This document shows, in pieces, positions 8,739-16,701 of a stretch of 64,000 bases of DNA. The position numbers were made by a program, and so were the translations under genes. The notes beneath the pieces were generated by a model. The model searched no databases and was not told the origin of the DNA. It saw nothing but the letters and a program-made list of their open reading frames with translations. Numbering within the stretch: position 1 is the stretch's first letter; every line of letters begins with the position of its first letter. The DNA comes from an uncultured Oscillibacter sp. (GTDB taxonomy: Bacteria; Bacillota; Clostridia; Oscillospirales; Oscillospiraceae), in the NCBI GenBank assembly GCA_934574045.1, contig CAKTMK010000008.1, positions 1-64,000 on the forward strand. Direction: 5' to 3'.

Positions 8739-9560
8739 TCACTTGCCCTCCACAGCGTCGGCGGCGGCGCTGAGCCAGTCGCCCTGAAAATCTTCGATCT
8801 CGCCCGCGTCGGTCAGCGCGGCCAGCGCCGGGTCAATGGGCATCTGGGCCAGCAGCTTCAGATCGTGCCGCGCGGCGGCCTCGGCGGTCTTGCCCTCGCC
8901 GAACAAAAACAGCTTCTTCCCGCAGTCCGGGCAGAGAACATAGCTCATGTTCTCCACCACGCCCAGAATGGGCACCTCCATCATCTCCGCCATCTTCACG
9001 GCCTTTTCCACCACCATGCTCACCAGCTCCTGCGGAGAGGCGACGATGATGATGCCGTCCAGCGGGATGGACTGGAACACGGACAGGGACACGTCGCCGG
9101 TTCCCGGCGGCATATCCACGAACAGATAGTCCACATTCCAGATCACGTCCGTCCAGAACTGCTGGACCACACCGGAGATCACCGGGCCGCGCCAGATGAC
9201 CGGGTCCGTCTCGTGCTCGAGCAGGAGGTTGGTGGACATGATCTCAATGCCGGTTCTGGAGACGGCGGGGAGCAGGGTCTGCCCGTCGCCCCTGGCCCGC
9301 TCGTGGATGCCGAAGGCCTTGGGGATGGAGGGGCCAGTGATGTCGGCGTCCAGAATACCGGCCCGCAGGCCCCGGCGCTGCATGGTGACTGCCAGCTGGC
9401 TGGTCACCATGGACTTGCCGACGCCGCCCTTGCCGGACACGATGCCGAATACCTTGCCGACGTGGCTGTCGGGATGGGCCTGCTTGAGCAGGGACTGCGG
9501 CTCCTGCCGCTCACCGCAGCTCTCGCCGCAGGTGGAACAATCGTGGGTGCACTCGCTCAT
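8739..9560 (-). CDS. Mrp/NBP35-family Fe-S carrier P-loop ATPase
   Basis: A 273-residue Mrp/NBP35 ATPase, a scaffold or carrier for [4Fe-4S] clusters. The deviant Walker A SGKGGVGKS (residues 42-50) is followed by DADITGPSIP and a DMPPGTGD Walker B. A CPDC pair near residue 214 is the bridging-cluster CxxC motif. The N-terminal 16 residues carry four cysteines (C4, C8, C11, C15), as in NBP35-type proteins. AAGGAG lies upstream of the ATG. In an organism with Rnf, hydrogenase and ferredoxin-like proteins, demand for Fe-S maturation is high, but no isc/suf gene adjoins. Confidence 0.92.
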   Translation of the reverse strand: MSECTHDCSTCGESCGERQEPQSLLKQAHPDSHVGKVFGIVSGKGGVGKSMVTSQLAVTMQRRGLRAGILDADITGPSIPKAFGIHERARGDGQTLLPAVSRTGIEIMSTNLLLEHETDPVIWRGPVISGVVQQFWTDVIWNVDYLFVDMPPGTGDVSLSVFQSIPLDGIIIVASPQELVSMVVEKAVKMAEMMEVPILGVVENMSYVLCPDCGKKLFLFGEGKTAEAAARHDLKLLAQMPIDPALAALTDAGEIEDFQGDWLSAAADAVEGK

Positions 9561-9627
9561 ATCGAAACTCCTTTTGCTATATCAAAATCTATCGTCTCAT
9601 GGGAAATGGTCGATCCTAAAGAGTATC

Positions 9628-11874
9628 TTATACCCCCTGTGCGCTGTTCGTCAACCGCTGGACGGAAACTTCCGGATCTCCGTCAAAAAACGCGGCCTCC
9701 CGGCTGTGGCAGGTAAACAGGAGGATCTGCCGCCGCTTCGCTTCCTCCTTCAAAAGCCGCAGCGCGATCCGGCAGCGCCGGTCGTCAAAGTCCGCCAGCG
9801 CGTCGTCCAGCACCAGCGGCGGCGCGTCCTCCCGGGGCAGGACCAGCTCGCACACGGCCAGCCGCACGGCAAGGTAAAGCTGCCCGCCCGCTCCGGCGGA
9901 GAGAAGCTGCGCGTCCCGCCGGATGGGGTCGCCCGCCGGCGCGGCGGCGAGGTGAAAGCTGCGGTCCAGCGCCACGTCGGAATAAGCGCCATCGGTAAGA
10001 AGGGAGAACAGCTCCGCCGCCCGCTGCCCCAGCTGGGGCGCGAAGCGGTTTTGCAGCTCACTGTTTGCTTCCTCCAGCGTCTCCATCGCCAGCGCGATGG
10101 CGTCGTATTCGTCGTTCAGGACAGCGATCTTGGCGGTGAGCCGCTCCTCCTGCGCCTCCAGCGCGGCCCGTCCGCCCATGGCGGAGATCCGGCCGGAGAG
10201 CCGGTCTGCCGCGCTGCGGGCGGCAGAAAGCTCCGTCCGCACCGGCACGAGGGCCGTCTCCAGCTCTTCCCGGCTCCGGGCGGGAGGCTGGGCCGGAGCG
10301 TCCTCCAGCGATGCATCCTCCGGCGTCTGGCGAGCCAGCGTCTCGCAGCGCACCCGCGCCGTGTCCGCGGCGGACAGGGCGGCGTTCAGCTCCCGGCGGC
10401 GGACGGCACACTCCCGCAGCGCTCCGTCCGCCGTGGGAATGTCGAACGCGGCGGGCGCGAAGCGGCGCACCTCCAGCAGAATGCCCTGTTCATTAGAGGT
10501 GAGGGAGGCGTACAGCGCGTCATAGGTGGCGGCGGTCTTTACCGCGGCGGCCTGAGCCTCGTCCCGGGCGCGGCACAGCGCCCCATAGCGCTCCGCCAGC
10601 GCGGTCAGCTCCTCCGCCGAGGACGCGCCATAGCCCGCCAGATAGGCAAGCCGCTTCCTGCGGTCGGCTCGCTCTCTGCCAAAAACAACCAGCAGGCCCG
10701 CCAGAAGCCCCGCGGCCCCCGCCGGCGCGACGGCCCAGAGGGGCAGGACGCCGCCGACCGCACGGACCAGCAGCACGCCGCCCGCGCACAGCGCCGCCAG
10801 CAGGACGGGGAGCCACCACGCCTTTCTCCGCACCGGCGGCACGCCCTCGGCGGCGCGGCGGGCCTCGTCTGCCGATCTTCCGGCAAAGGGACTGTCGCTC
10901 ACCGCCGTCTCCGCCCGGACCTGCGCCTTCATAGCCGCGTCCTTTTCCGCCATGGCCCGGTCCACGCTCTTGCGCACCGTCTCCAGATTCACGATGGCGC
11001 CCCGCAGGCGGGCGATGGCCTCGTTTTCCGGCAGGCGCGTCTCCTCGGCCTGACGGCGCAGGCGGTCCGCCGTCTCCGCCGCCGCCGCGGCTTCCGACCG
11101 GGCCTCGTCCAGCGCCCGGAGCTGCCGGGCCGCGTCCCAGCGGTCGTGGAGCGCAAGGAGCGAGGAAAGCTCCTCCTCCTCCCGCGCAAGGCGGTCCGCC
11201 GTCTGCCGCGCCTGCGTCAGGCTCCGCTCCGTCTCCGTCAGCTCCGCGAGCTGCCGCCGGGTCTCCGCCAGCTCCGCCTCCAGCGCCGGGATCTGGCCGG
11301 TCCGGTTGTGGCGGCGGCGGTTGAGCTGCTTTTTCAGGGCGTCCGCCGCCTCGGAATAGGACGTATCCTCCTCGCCGGAGGTGATGAGGGCGGCGATCCG
11401 CCGCTCCAGCCCCGCGTCCTGTGTGACGGGAAGTCCGGCCTGCCGTATGAACGCGCTGCGCTCATAGACCTCCCGGCTGACGCCCAGCAGCGTCTCGCCG
11501 CAGCTCTGGCCGGTCAGGCCGGGAACATCGTCGTTCGTTCCGGCGCAGACCGCCCGGAAGTCGCCCAGCGGGGCGGTTTGGCGCTTCGTGGCGCGGGTGA
11601 GCGTCAGCTCGTTTTCTCCCGCGCGGCAGTCCAGCCGCCCGGCCATGGCCGCCCCGCTCCACGGCGCGTAGCGGTTCTTTTCCGCGATAAAGCCCGCCCG
11701 GTCCCGCTCCCGGCTGTTGACGCCGTAGAGCATGGCCAGCAGGAAGGCGCACCACGTGGATTTTCCGGACTCGTTGGGGGCCTGAATGACGTTCAGCCCG
11801 TCCGTCAGCTCCAGCGTCTGCTGGTCCAGCTTTCCGAACGTGGCGCTCATGCGATGGATGCGCAGAGCGATCAC
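9628..11874 (-). CDS. YhaN/SbcC-like AAA ATPase with central membrane segments
   Basis: A 748-residue SMC/Rad50-type ATPase. The N-terminal half-site has Walker A PNESGKST (residues 33-40), and the C-terminal half-site ends in GGQLYLAVRLA (signature) and PLVLDDALADFD (Walker B). Long coiled-coil arms (rich in EAELAETRRQLAEL-type heptads) flank two hydrophobic segments near residues 345-390 (WWLPVLLAALCAGGVLLV and PLWAVAPAGAAGLLAGLLVV), as in Bacillus YhaN-like proteins. Start is GTG at 11874, preceded by AGGA; an internal ATG eight codons later would cut the first beta strand. These ATPases normally pair with an SbcD/YhaO nuclease gene, but none is adjacent here. Confidence 0.85.
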   Translation of the reverse strand: MIALRIHRMSATFGKLDQQTLELTDGLNVIQAPNESGKSTWCAFLLAMLYGVNSRERDRAGFIAEKNRYAPWSGAAMAGRLDCRAGENELTLTRATKRQTAPLGDFRAVCAGTNDDVPGLTGQSCGETLLGVSREVYERSAFIRQAGLPVTQDAGLERRIAALITSGEEDTSYSEAADALKKQLNRRRHNRTGQIPALEAELAETRRQLAELTETERSLTQARQTADRLAREEEELSSLLALHDRWDAARQLRALDEARSEAAAAAETADRLRRQAEETRLPENEAIARLRGAIVNLETVRKSVDRAMAEKDAAMKAQVRAETAVSDSPFAGRSADEARRAAEGVPPVRRKAWWLPVLLAALCAGGVLLVRAVGGVLPLWAVAPAGAAGLLAGLLVVFGRERADRRKRLAYLAGYGASSAEELTALAERYGALCRARDEAQAAAVKTAATYDALYASLTSNEQGILLEVRRFAPAAFDIPTADGALRECAVRRRELNAALSAADTARVRCETLARQTPEDASLEDAPAQPPARSREELETALVPVRTELSAARSAADRLSGRISAMGGRAALEAQEERLTAKIAVLNDEYDAIALAMETLEEANSELQNRFAPQLGQRAAELFSLLTDGAYSDVALDRSFHLAAAPAGDPIRRDAQLLSAGAGGQLYLAVRLAVCELVLPREDAPPLVLDDALADFDDRRCRIALRLLKEEAKRRQILLFTCHSREAAFFDGDPEVSVQRLTNSAQGV

Positions 11875-11965
11875 CTCTGTTTCCTGTAATGTTCACAAAA
11901 GCATCATAGCATATACGCGGGGAAATTCCCAGCGTCATTTTCGGCGGAGACCGGGCAAAGCGCCC

Positions 11966-12008
11966 CAAAAACAGGCGGAGGCCGCCGCTCATTTGAGCGG
12001 CGGCCTCC
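11966..12008 (-). terminator. Terminator after the small gene at 12061-12318
   Basis: A 14-bp perfect stem, GGAGGCCGCCGCTC / GAGCGGCGGCCTCC, with an ATTT loop. It is followed on the minus strand by GCCTGTTTTTGG. Confidence 0.85.
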
Positions 12009-12060
12009 TTCGGGCTTCTGGCCGGGATGGTTTTCTGCGGACGGAAGGCGCTTCGCGCGG

Positions 12061-12318
12061 TCAGTCGGCAGAGACGCTCTCCGCCATTTTCAGCAGCACG
12101 TCCTTTTCAAGGGCCCCGCGGATGGTGAACGTCACGCCCTCGGCATTCGTCCATGTGACGGCGGCGGTATAGCGGGGCTTGTAATAATACTTTACAACGT
12201 CATCGCCATACGTCCTGCGGGTATAGCCGGAATATTCATCCAGAGGACGGGCGGCGGGAATCCATCTGATTTTAGCCACGCAGCGCCCCGACGCCACGGT
12301 GTTGCCGGGACAAATCAA
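12061..12318 (-). pseudogene. Short ORF, possible C-terminal remnant of a larger protein
   Basis: An 85-residue frame with no convincing ribosome binding site. Its end (TAAVTWTNAEGVTFTIRG followed by LLKMAESV) resembles the C-terminal beta-strand/helix of DUF4367-type extracytoplasmic proteins found in Clostridia, where a strand pair is followed by a final AESI-like helix. The DUF4367 link is my inference from pattern only. No N-terminal membrane segment or upstream matching frame is visible, so a truncated remnant is likelier than an intact gene. A strong terminator follows. It lies at the edge of the AT-richer patch. Confidence 0.4.
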
Positions 12319-12509
12319 AAGCCTTTGCGATATTCGAATCGCGGGGCGCTGCGATCAGATACTAAGCCAAATCATTTTGGACAACAGCGACGCGGACGAA
12401 CAAATCCCAAAGGATGAACGAGGGTTATTTTTGACTGGTGACGGAACATTGTTCCGCAGCTACCTCTTCGATGATTTGGATTGGCCGGGACGTCCGGGGG
12501 ATGATTGAT

Positions 12510-12671
12510 ATGGAAAATCACGAAAACGAGAATCGCATTCCGAATCATGTGATTGACAATTTGGCGCGGTGCCTGCTCCCAAAAATACAAACTTATTTTG
12601 AAACGGAAAACGGGCAACTGGCATTTCACGCATGGGCGGAAGATAAGAAAAATACTCAAACACAAGTATAA
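12510..12671 (+). CDS. Small protein resembling recombinase-associated ORFs of mobile elements
   Basis: A 53-residue acidic protein, with ATG at 12510 preceded by GGGGGATG. The core NHVIDNLARCLLPKIQTYF followed by ETENGQLAFHAW resembles short ORFs I associate with Clostridia integrative elements next to serine recombinase genes. That memory-based link is weak, and no recombinase is present here. Base composition is about 43 percent GC, well below the neighbours. The gene could be the last trace of a deleted element. A longer in-frame start at 12438 has no ribosome binding site. Confidence 0.45.
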   Translation: MENHENENRIPNHVIDNLARCLLPKIQTYFETENGQLAFHAWAEDKKNTQTQV

Positions 12672-12677
12672 GCAGTT

Positions 12678-12713
12678 ATTTCAATACTTCTTTCTATTGT
12701 CAAATATTGAAAT
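12678..12713. repeat. Imperfect inverted repeat after the small ORF
   Basis: ATTTCAATACTT (12678-12689) and AAATATTGAAAT (12702-12713) are complementary at 11 of 12 positions, around a 12-nt loop. It starts 7 bp after the stop at 12671. It could be a weak terminator or a binding site. Confidence 0.5.
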
Positions 12714-12720
12714 ACGGTGT

Positions 12721-12752
12721 AAAACTCCCGTGGCATTAGCCATGGGAGTTTT
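12721..12752 (-). terminator. Terminator after the SLH protein gene
   Basis: A 14-bp stem, AAAACTCCCGTGGC / GCCATGGGAGTTTT (one G-T pair), with an ATTA loop. The minus-strand stem ends in AGTTTT and is followed by ACACC. It lies 14 bp beyond the stop at 12766. Confidence 0.8.
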
Positions 12753-12765
12753 ACATATTCACAAG

Positions 12766-14046
12766 TTACTTGATATCGTAGTTGTGCTGAGCGGACTTTA
12801 CATTTCCGCACGGATTTATTGCGCTATTAACCTTCGCCAAAGCGTAGTACGTATCTCCTTCGCTGTTGGTGTAATGAGCTGCAGCAATTACATCGGAAGA
12901 GTTTCCCATAAATGTGGTCAGCTTCCCGGTTTCAAAGAAGATTTGCATTGCCTGCTCCAAAGAATCTGCTTTCGTCACATTTCCGGCCCACATAGAATCT
13001 TCGGACAGCTGAGGATACTTTGCTCCAGCCAAAGCCTGTTCCTCAAGCATATCTCCATAAGCCCACACAGCATCATGCGTACTTCTGCCGTCCTCATGGC
13101 GATACCGATTCATGATGTCAACAACATCATAGTCCAATACCGCACCGGAAAGGTCAAGGGTGCATTCCGTGTGATAGCCATTCTTGTTAGCGGTTGCCGT
13201 ATAACCAAGAGTGGGCTTATCAGCCCACTTCTGGATACCAGCTGCTTTGACTTCTTCTGGATTGGAGAAAAACAAATCGTCATACCATGCAGAAATCGCA
13301 TGTTGAACACGCTCCGGCAGCGTCTTGATATAAGCATTCACATCAGACGGAACTGTGGTTGCATCGCCTTGTTCCGGCTTTGTTTCCGGCTGGCTGGGAG
13401 TGACCTCCGGGAACGTAGCGCCCACCACATTTTCAAGATAGCGAATCAGAATAACTGCGATCTGCGCTCTGGTGGCTGTTCCGCTCGGACTTAAAGTGGT
13501 ATTGCTGGTTCCGCCAACAACCTTATTGGAAACCGCCCATGCAAAGCCGTTGACCGCATACGCGGCAACCTGATTTTTGTCATTGAACGGAGAAAGGGCA
13601 GAGGTGTCTGCTTCGGGATGCCCCGCCACATTGTAAAGAATTGCAACCATCTGTTCACGGGTCACAGGAGCATCCAAATTCAAGCCGGATTTCTCCAAAC
13701 CGTCCAGATAGCCGTTTTTCAGGGCGGCATACCAGTTGCCGCTATACCACTTGCCGCTGCATCCCGCCTGCTCCAAAACAGTCGCATCAGTCTCAATGTC
13801 ACTCGGGCAGAAGTAGCGGGTCAGCATGGCAAGAAGCTGTCCCCCGGTCACGGTGCCCGTAGGACTGTATTTGCCGTTTCCAATACCGCCTACCATCTTT
13901 GCCCCGGCTGCTTTCTCGATTGCCGTATAAGCCCAATGGCTGGCGGGCACATCACTGAATGTAGGGGCTGCTGCAAAGGCGGGTACCGCCATAGTCGCGC
14001 TCAATGCTGCCGCGATGACTGCGGACAAGATTCTTTTCCTCTGCAT
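12766..14046 (-). CDS. SLH-domain surface protein with divergent CAP-like C-terminus
   Basis: A 426-residue exported protein. Residues 1-26 are a signal peptide (basic start, then AVIAAALSATMAVPAFA). Three S-layer homology repeats follow at about 28-77, 95-142 and 150-206 (FSDVPASHWAYTAI, then TREQMVAILYN and TRAQIAVILIRYL). These bind secondary cell-wall polymer. A Pro/Glu-rich linker (about 211-230) leads to a C-terminal domain (about 235-426). Its end (MNRYRHEDGR, EEQALAGAKY, then GNV and a YYALAKV strand) loosely follows the CAP/SCP order but lacks clear catalytic histidines; this is inference. GGAGGTAAAG precedes the ATG. DNA is near 50 percent GC, lower than the core genes. Confidence 0.8.
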   Translation of the reverse strand: MQRKRILSAVIAAALSATMAVPAFAAAPTFSDVPASHWAYTAIEKAAGAKMVGGIGNGKYSPTGTVTGGQLLAMLTRYFCPSDIETDATVLEQAGCSGKWYSGNWYAALKNGYLDGLEKSGLNLDAPVTREQMVAILYNVAGHPEADTSALSPFNDKNQVAAYAVNGFAWAVSNKVVGGTSNTTLSPSGTATRAQIAVILIRYLENVVGATFPEVTPSQPETKPEQGDATTVPSDVNAYIKTLPERVQHAISAWYDDLFFSNPEEVKAAGIQKWADKPTLGYTATANKNGYHTECTLDLSGAVLDYDVVDIMNRYRHEDGRSTHDAVWAYGDMLEEQALAGAKYPQLSEDSMWAGNVTKADSLEQAMQIFFETGKLTTFMGNSSDVIAAAHYTNSEGDTYYALAKVNSAINPCGNVKSAQHNYDIK

Positions 14047-14143
14047 ATTCTCTCTTTACCTCCGACACAATGATTGTATATAGGGCAGTACAGATATGTG
14101 ATTGTATTTTACTCTGGTTTTCAAACATTTTCAATATTCGAAA

Positions 14144-14178
14144 GCAAAAGGTCATCCCTCGGCGGGATGACCTTTTGC
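14144..14178 (-). terminator. Terminator downstream of tRNA-Val
   Basis: A 15-bp perfect stem, GCAAAAGGTCATCCC / GGGATGACCTTTTGC, with a five-base loop. It lies 76 bp beyond the tRNA-Val 3' end and upstream of the SLH gene; the minus-strand tail is TTTCGAATATT. Confidence 0.7.
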
Positions 14179-14254
14179 GTCAAATGGTATTTTCCAGATA
14201 AAAGACAAATCCGAACCCATCCCCGATTAGGAACAAGTTCGGATTTTGTCGTTT

Positions 14255-14331
14255 TGGTGGACGATACAGGACTCGAACCTGTGACCCCCTGCACGTCAAG
14301 CAGGTGCTCTAGCCAGCTGAGCTAATCGTCC
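14255..14331 (-). tRNA. tRNA-Val (anticodon GAC)
   Basis: A 77-nt cloverleaf on the minus strand with encoded CCA. The acceptor is GGACGAT with ATCGTCC, the anticodon arm CCTGC-TTGACGT-GCAGG gives GAC, and the T arm is ACAGG-TTCGAGT-CCTGT. Confidence 0.96.
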
Positions 14332-14346
14332 GAAACGAACAGGTAT

Positions 14347-14375
14347 AGAGTACATGAAAAGTCCGCTTTTGTCAA
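14347..14375 (-). promoter_or_regulatory. Promoter of tRNA-Val
   Basis: TTGACA (14370-14375) and TACTCT (14347-14352) on the minus strand, 17 bp apart. The rest of the 14376-14623 gap is GC-rich and I see no gene in it. Confidence 0.7.
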
Positions 14376-14623
14376 CCGCTTTCTCAAAATTTTTGAAAAA
14401 TATTTTGTTCTTAGCAGGATGCCGCGCGGCGGAAACATTTCCGGTCAGGCCGTCTCCGGCTGGCTCTGCACGGAGAGGGCTGCTTCCGCACAAGCGCCGC
14501 GGGGCGGTATTCGCGGAGCGAGGGGAGCGTTTTCAGCCGGACGCCATTCTGACGGGGCGGCGTAAAACGGGAAGCGCCGTCCCGCGCGGCGGGGCCGTGC
14601 TCCCGTGGCATAAAATTTTTTCA

Positions 14624-14644
14624 AATGAATGAACAATATTCATT
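14624..14644. promoter_or_regulatory. Putative TetR operator, copy 1
   Basis: A 21-bp sequence with the half-sites AATGAA and TTCATT around GAACAATA, overlapping the -35 box of the tetR promoter. The identical 21 bp occurs inverted at 15318-15338, before the MATE gene. Position and duplication suggest that the regulator represses both itself and the efflux gene. Confidence 0.75.
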
Positions 14645-14671
14645 GACAAGCAGATACGGCGGTGCTATACT
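14643..14671 (+). promoter_or_regulatory. Promoter of the tetR-family gene
   Basis: TTGACA (14643-14648) and TATACT (14666-14671) are 17 bp apart. The -35 box overlaps the operator by two bases. Confidence 0.85.
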
Positions 14672-14696
14672 GTCCCACGACAGGAGGGAGGCAGCC

Positions 14697-15275
14697 ATGC
14701 GCATCGTAAAGGACCCGGAGGAGCGGCGGCAGGAGATCGTGGACGGCGCCATCCGCGTATTTGCCCGCAAGGGCTACGAAAAGACCGCCATTTCCGACAT
14801 CGCGGGGGAGATCGGTATCTCGCAGGGCCTGTGCTACCGTTATTTCCCGTCGAAAGAAGCCATCTACGACGCGGCGCTGGACCAGTACGCCGCCTATATC
14901 GTGGAGCAGAATCTGGCCCGGACGCAGCTCGCCGGGAAAACGCTCAAAGAGCAGATCCTGCTCATGAGCGGAAAAACGCAGGAGTACTCCACCACAGAGC
15001 GGGATCTCAAGCCCCTTTATGACCTGTTTCACAAGGAGGGCAACCGCAAGCTCCACGACCAGCTCTCCCTGCGGGTGAGCGAAAAGCTGGTGCCGCTGAT
15101 CGCCCAAGTGCTGCGAACAGCCGCGGAGCGGGGCGAGGTCCGGCTCTCCGACCCGGACGCCGCCGCGTACTTCTTCGTCTTTGGCCAGATGGGCATTCTG
15201 CTGGACCGGACGCTGCCGGAGGAGACCAAGGCCGCGCGCATCCAGTCCTGCCTGCTTGAGCTTTTGGGACTGTGA
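14697..15275 (+). CDS. TetR-family transcriptional regulator
   Basis: A 192-residue TetR-type repressor. The N-terminal helix-turn-helix (residues 10-60) has the family pattern ARKGYEKTAISDIAGEIGIS then GLCYRYFPSKEAIYDA. The C-terminal ligand-binding part is all-helical and typical in length. The ATG at 14697 follows CAGGAGGGAGG; an in-frame ATG at 14625 lies inside the operator and is rejected. It is followed, in the same direction, by a MATE efflux gene and a flavodoxin/ferredoxin gene, so it most likely controls drug or metabolite efflux by binding the two 21-bp operators at 14624 and 15318. The inducer cannot be told from sequence. Confidence 0.9.
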   Translation: MRIVKDPEERRQEIVDGAIRVFARKGYEKTAISDIAGEIGISQGLCYRYFPSKEAIYDAALDQYAAYIVEQNLARTQLAGKTLKEQILLMSGKTQEYSTTERDLKPLYDLFHKEGNRKLHDQLSLRVSEKLVPLIAQVLRTAAERGEVRLSDPDAAAYFFVFGQMGILLDRTLPEETKAARIQSCLLELLGL

Positions 15276-15282
15276 CAAATTG

Positions 15283-15300
15283 GGCAAGCGTATGCTTGCC
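15283..15300 (+). terminator. Weak hairpin after tetR
   Basis: GGCAAGC-GTAT-GCTTGCC, followed by TGATTTTACGG. It begins 8 bp after the tetR stop and just before the second operator. It may attenuate read-through so that the MATE gene depends on its own promoter. Confidence 0.5.
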
Positions 15301-15317
15301 TGATTTTACGGTCTAGA

Positions 15318-15338
15318 AATGAATATTGTTCATTCATT
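15318..15338. promoter_or_regulatory. Putative TetR operator, copy 2 (inverted)
   Basis: An exact reverse complement of the 21 bp at 14624-14644, ending 20 bp before the GTG start of the MATE gene. It could block the MATE promoter or its initiating transcript. No consensus -35/-10 pair for the MATE gene was found with confidence; TTGCCT at 15296-15301 is the best -35 candidate. Confidence 0.75.
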
Positions 15339-15357
15339 AAGAAAGAGGGAACATTTT

Positions 15358-16701
15358 GTGAAAAACAGCATTGATTTCATCGGCGGAGACACCCGCCGCA
15401 GCCTTCTGCGCATGGTCGGCCCACTGCTGGCGGCCATGGTGCTGACCATGGCGTACAACCTGGTGGACAGCCTGTGGGTCGGCAACCTGATGGGGGAGAC
15501 CGGCTACGCCGCGCTGACCAGCTCCACCTCCGTCGTTCTTATCCTCTCGGCCATCGCAATGGGCTCCAGCAACGGCGCGGCCATCCTGATCGCCCAGACG
15601 GCAGGTGCAAAAAGGGAGGCGGGCGGACTGATCTCCGTGTCGCTGGCGCTGGCCGGGGCGTTTTCCGTGGGTGTGACCGCCGTTCTGGGGCTGGCGCTCC
15701 GTCCGCTGCTCTCCGCCATGAATACGCCGCCGGAGCTGTTCTCCATGGCGTATGACTATCTGTCGGTATACCTGCTGGGCTACGCGGCCATCTTTCTCTA
15801 TATGCACTTCACCGCGGCCTTCCGCGCCTTCGGCGACCCGGTGTTTCAGATGAAGGGGATGCTGCTGTCCACCGTGTTCAACGCCGTGGCGGACCCGCTG
15901 ATGATCCGCGGCTTCGGCCTGCGGGGCGCGGCGTGGGCCACGGTCCTGTCCGAGGCGCTGTGCCTTGTGTTCGCGGTTGTGTACCACCGGAAAAAGCGGC
16001 TGTTCCGGCTGACGCTGCGGCGCGCGGACGCCGCGTGGGTCCGGCCCCTGCTGGCGGACGCCGTGCCCTCTGCCGTGCAGAGCTGCATGCCCGCCGTCAG
16101 CTCCGCCGCGCTTCTGCTGCTGGTGACCGGCTTCGGCGTGACCGCCATCGCGGCATACGGCGCAGCGGGGCGGCTGGAGATCCTGCTCTTTTACCCCGCC
16201 ATGGCCATGAACATGGCGCTCACCGCCATCACGGGCCAGTGCTCCGGCGCGGGCCGGACGGACCGGGTCCGGGACTATCTGCGCTGTGCCCTGCGGCTGG
16301 GAACGGTCTTTACGGCGGTCCTCTCCGCTGCGGTGATCCTGTTCGCGGGGCCGCTGTCCCGGCTGTTCGTGGACAGCGCGGACACCGCCGCCATCGTGCA
16401 GGGCTTCTTCCGCATCGTCAGCGTGGGCTACGTCCTCTATATGGCCACCAGCTGCTTCCTCGGTGAAACGAGCGGGCTGGGCCGTCCCGGCCGGAGCATG
16501 GCGCTGATGTTCGTGTACTACATCGTGGTCCGCGTGCCGCTGGCCGCAGCGCTAGTGCGCACGCCGCTGGCGCTGGACGGGGTCTGGACCGCCGTTCTCA
16601 TCAGCCACATTGCCGCCGCCGCGCTGGCCGCGGCGCAGGGCCTGTCCCTTCTCAGGACCAAAACGCCGTCCCGCACGGCCCCGAAAGGAGAAGCCGCATG
16701 A
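15358..16701 (+). CDS. MATE-family multidrug efflux transporter
   Basis: A 447-residue membrane protein with 12 predicted helices in two homologous halves, typical of MATE exporters (Na+ or H+ antiport of cationic drugs or metabolites). The N-terminal signature reads GPLLAAMVLTMAYNLVDSLWVG, and the second half opens with PSAVQSCMPAVSSAALL. The GTG at 15358 is preferred because GAGGGA ends 8 bases before it; upstream starts lie in the operator. It follows a TetR regulator and overlaps the next gene by 4 bp (ATGA), so MATE and EFR1 proteins are translationally coupled. Confidence 0.92.
   Translation: MKNSIDFIGGDTRRSLLRMVGPLLAAMVLTMAYNLVDSLWVGNLMGETGYAALTSSTSVVLILSAIAMGSSNGAAILIAQTAGAKREAGGLISVSLALAGAFSVGVTAVLGLALRPLLSAMNTPPELFSMAYDYLSVYLLGYAAIFLYMHFTAAFRAFGDPVFQMKGMLLSTVFNAVADPLMIRGFGLRGAAWATVLSEALCLVFAVVYHRKKRLFRLTLRRADAAWVRPLLADAVPSAVQSCMPAVSSAALLLLVTGFGVTAIAAYGAAGRLEILLFYPAMAMNMALTAITGQCSGAGRTDRVRDYLRCALRLGTVFTAVLSAAVILFAGPLSRLFVDSADTAAIVQGFFRIVSVGYVLYMATSCFLGETSGLGRPGRSMALMFVYYIVVRVPLAAALVRTPLALDGVWTAVLISHIAAAALAAAQGLSLLRTKTPSRTAPKGEAA

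Noticed and set aside
12061..14254. Far-end copy of the tRNA-Val 3' end (attachment site)
   Set aside because: I looked for a repeat of the tRNA 3' 20 bases across the patch and found none by eye, so no attachment site is annotated.
15319..15357. Earlier ATG start for the MATE gene
   Set aside because: It lies inside the 21-bp operator, lacks a ribosome binding site, and the GTG at 15358 has one.
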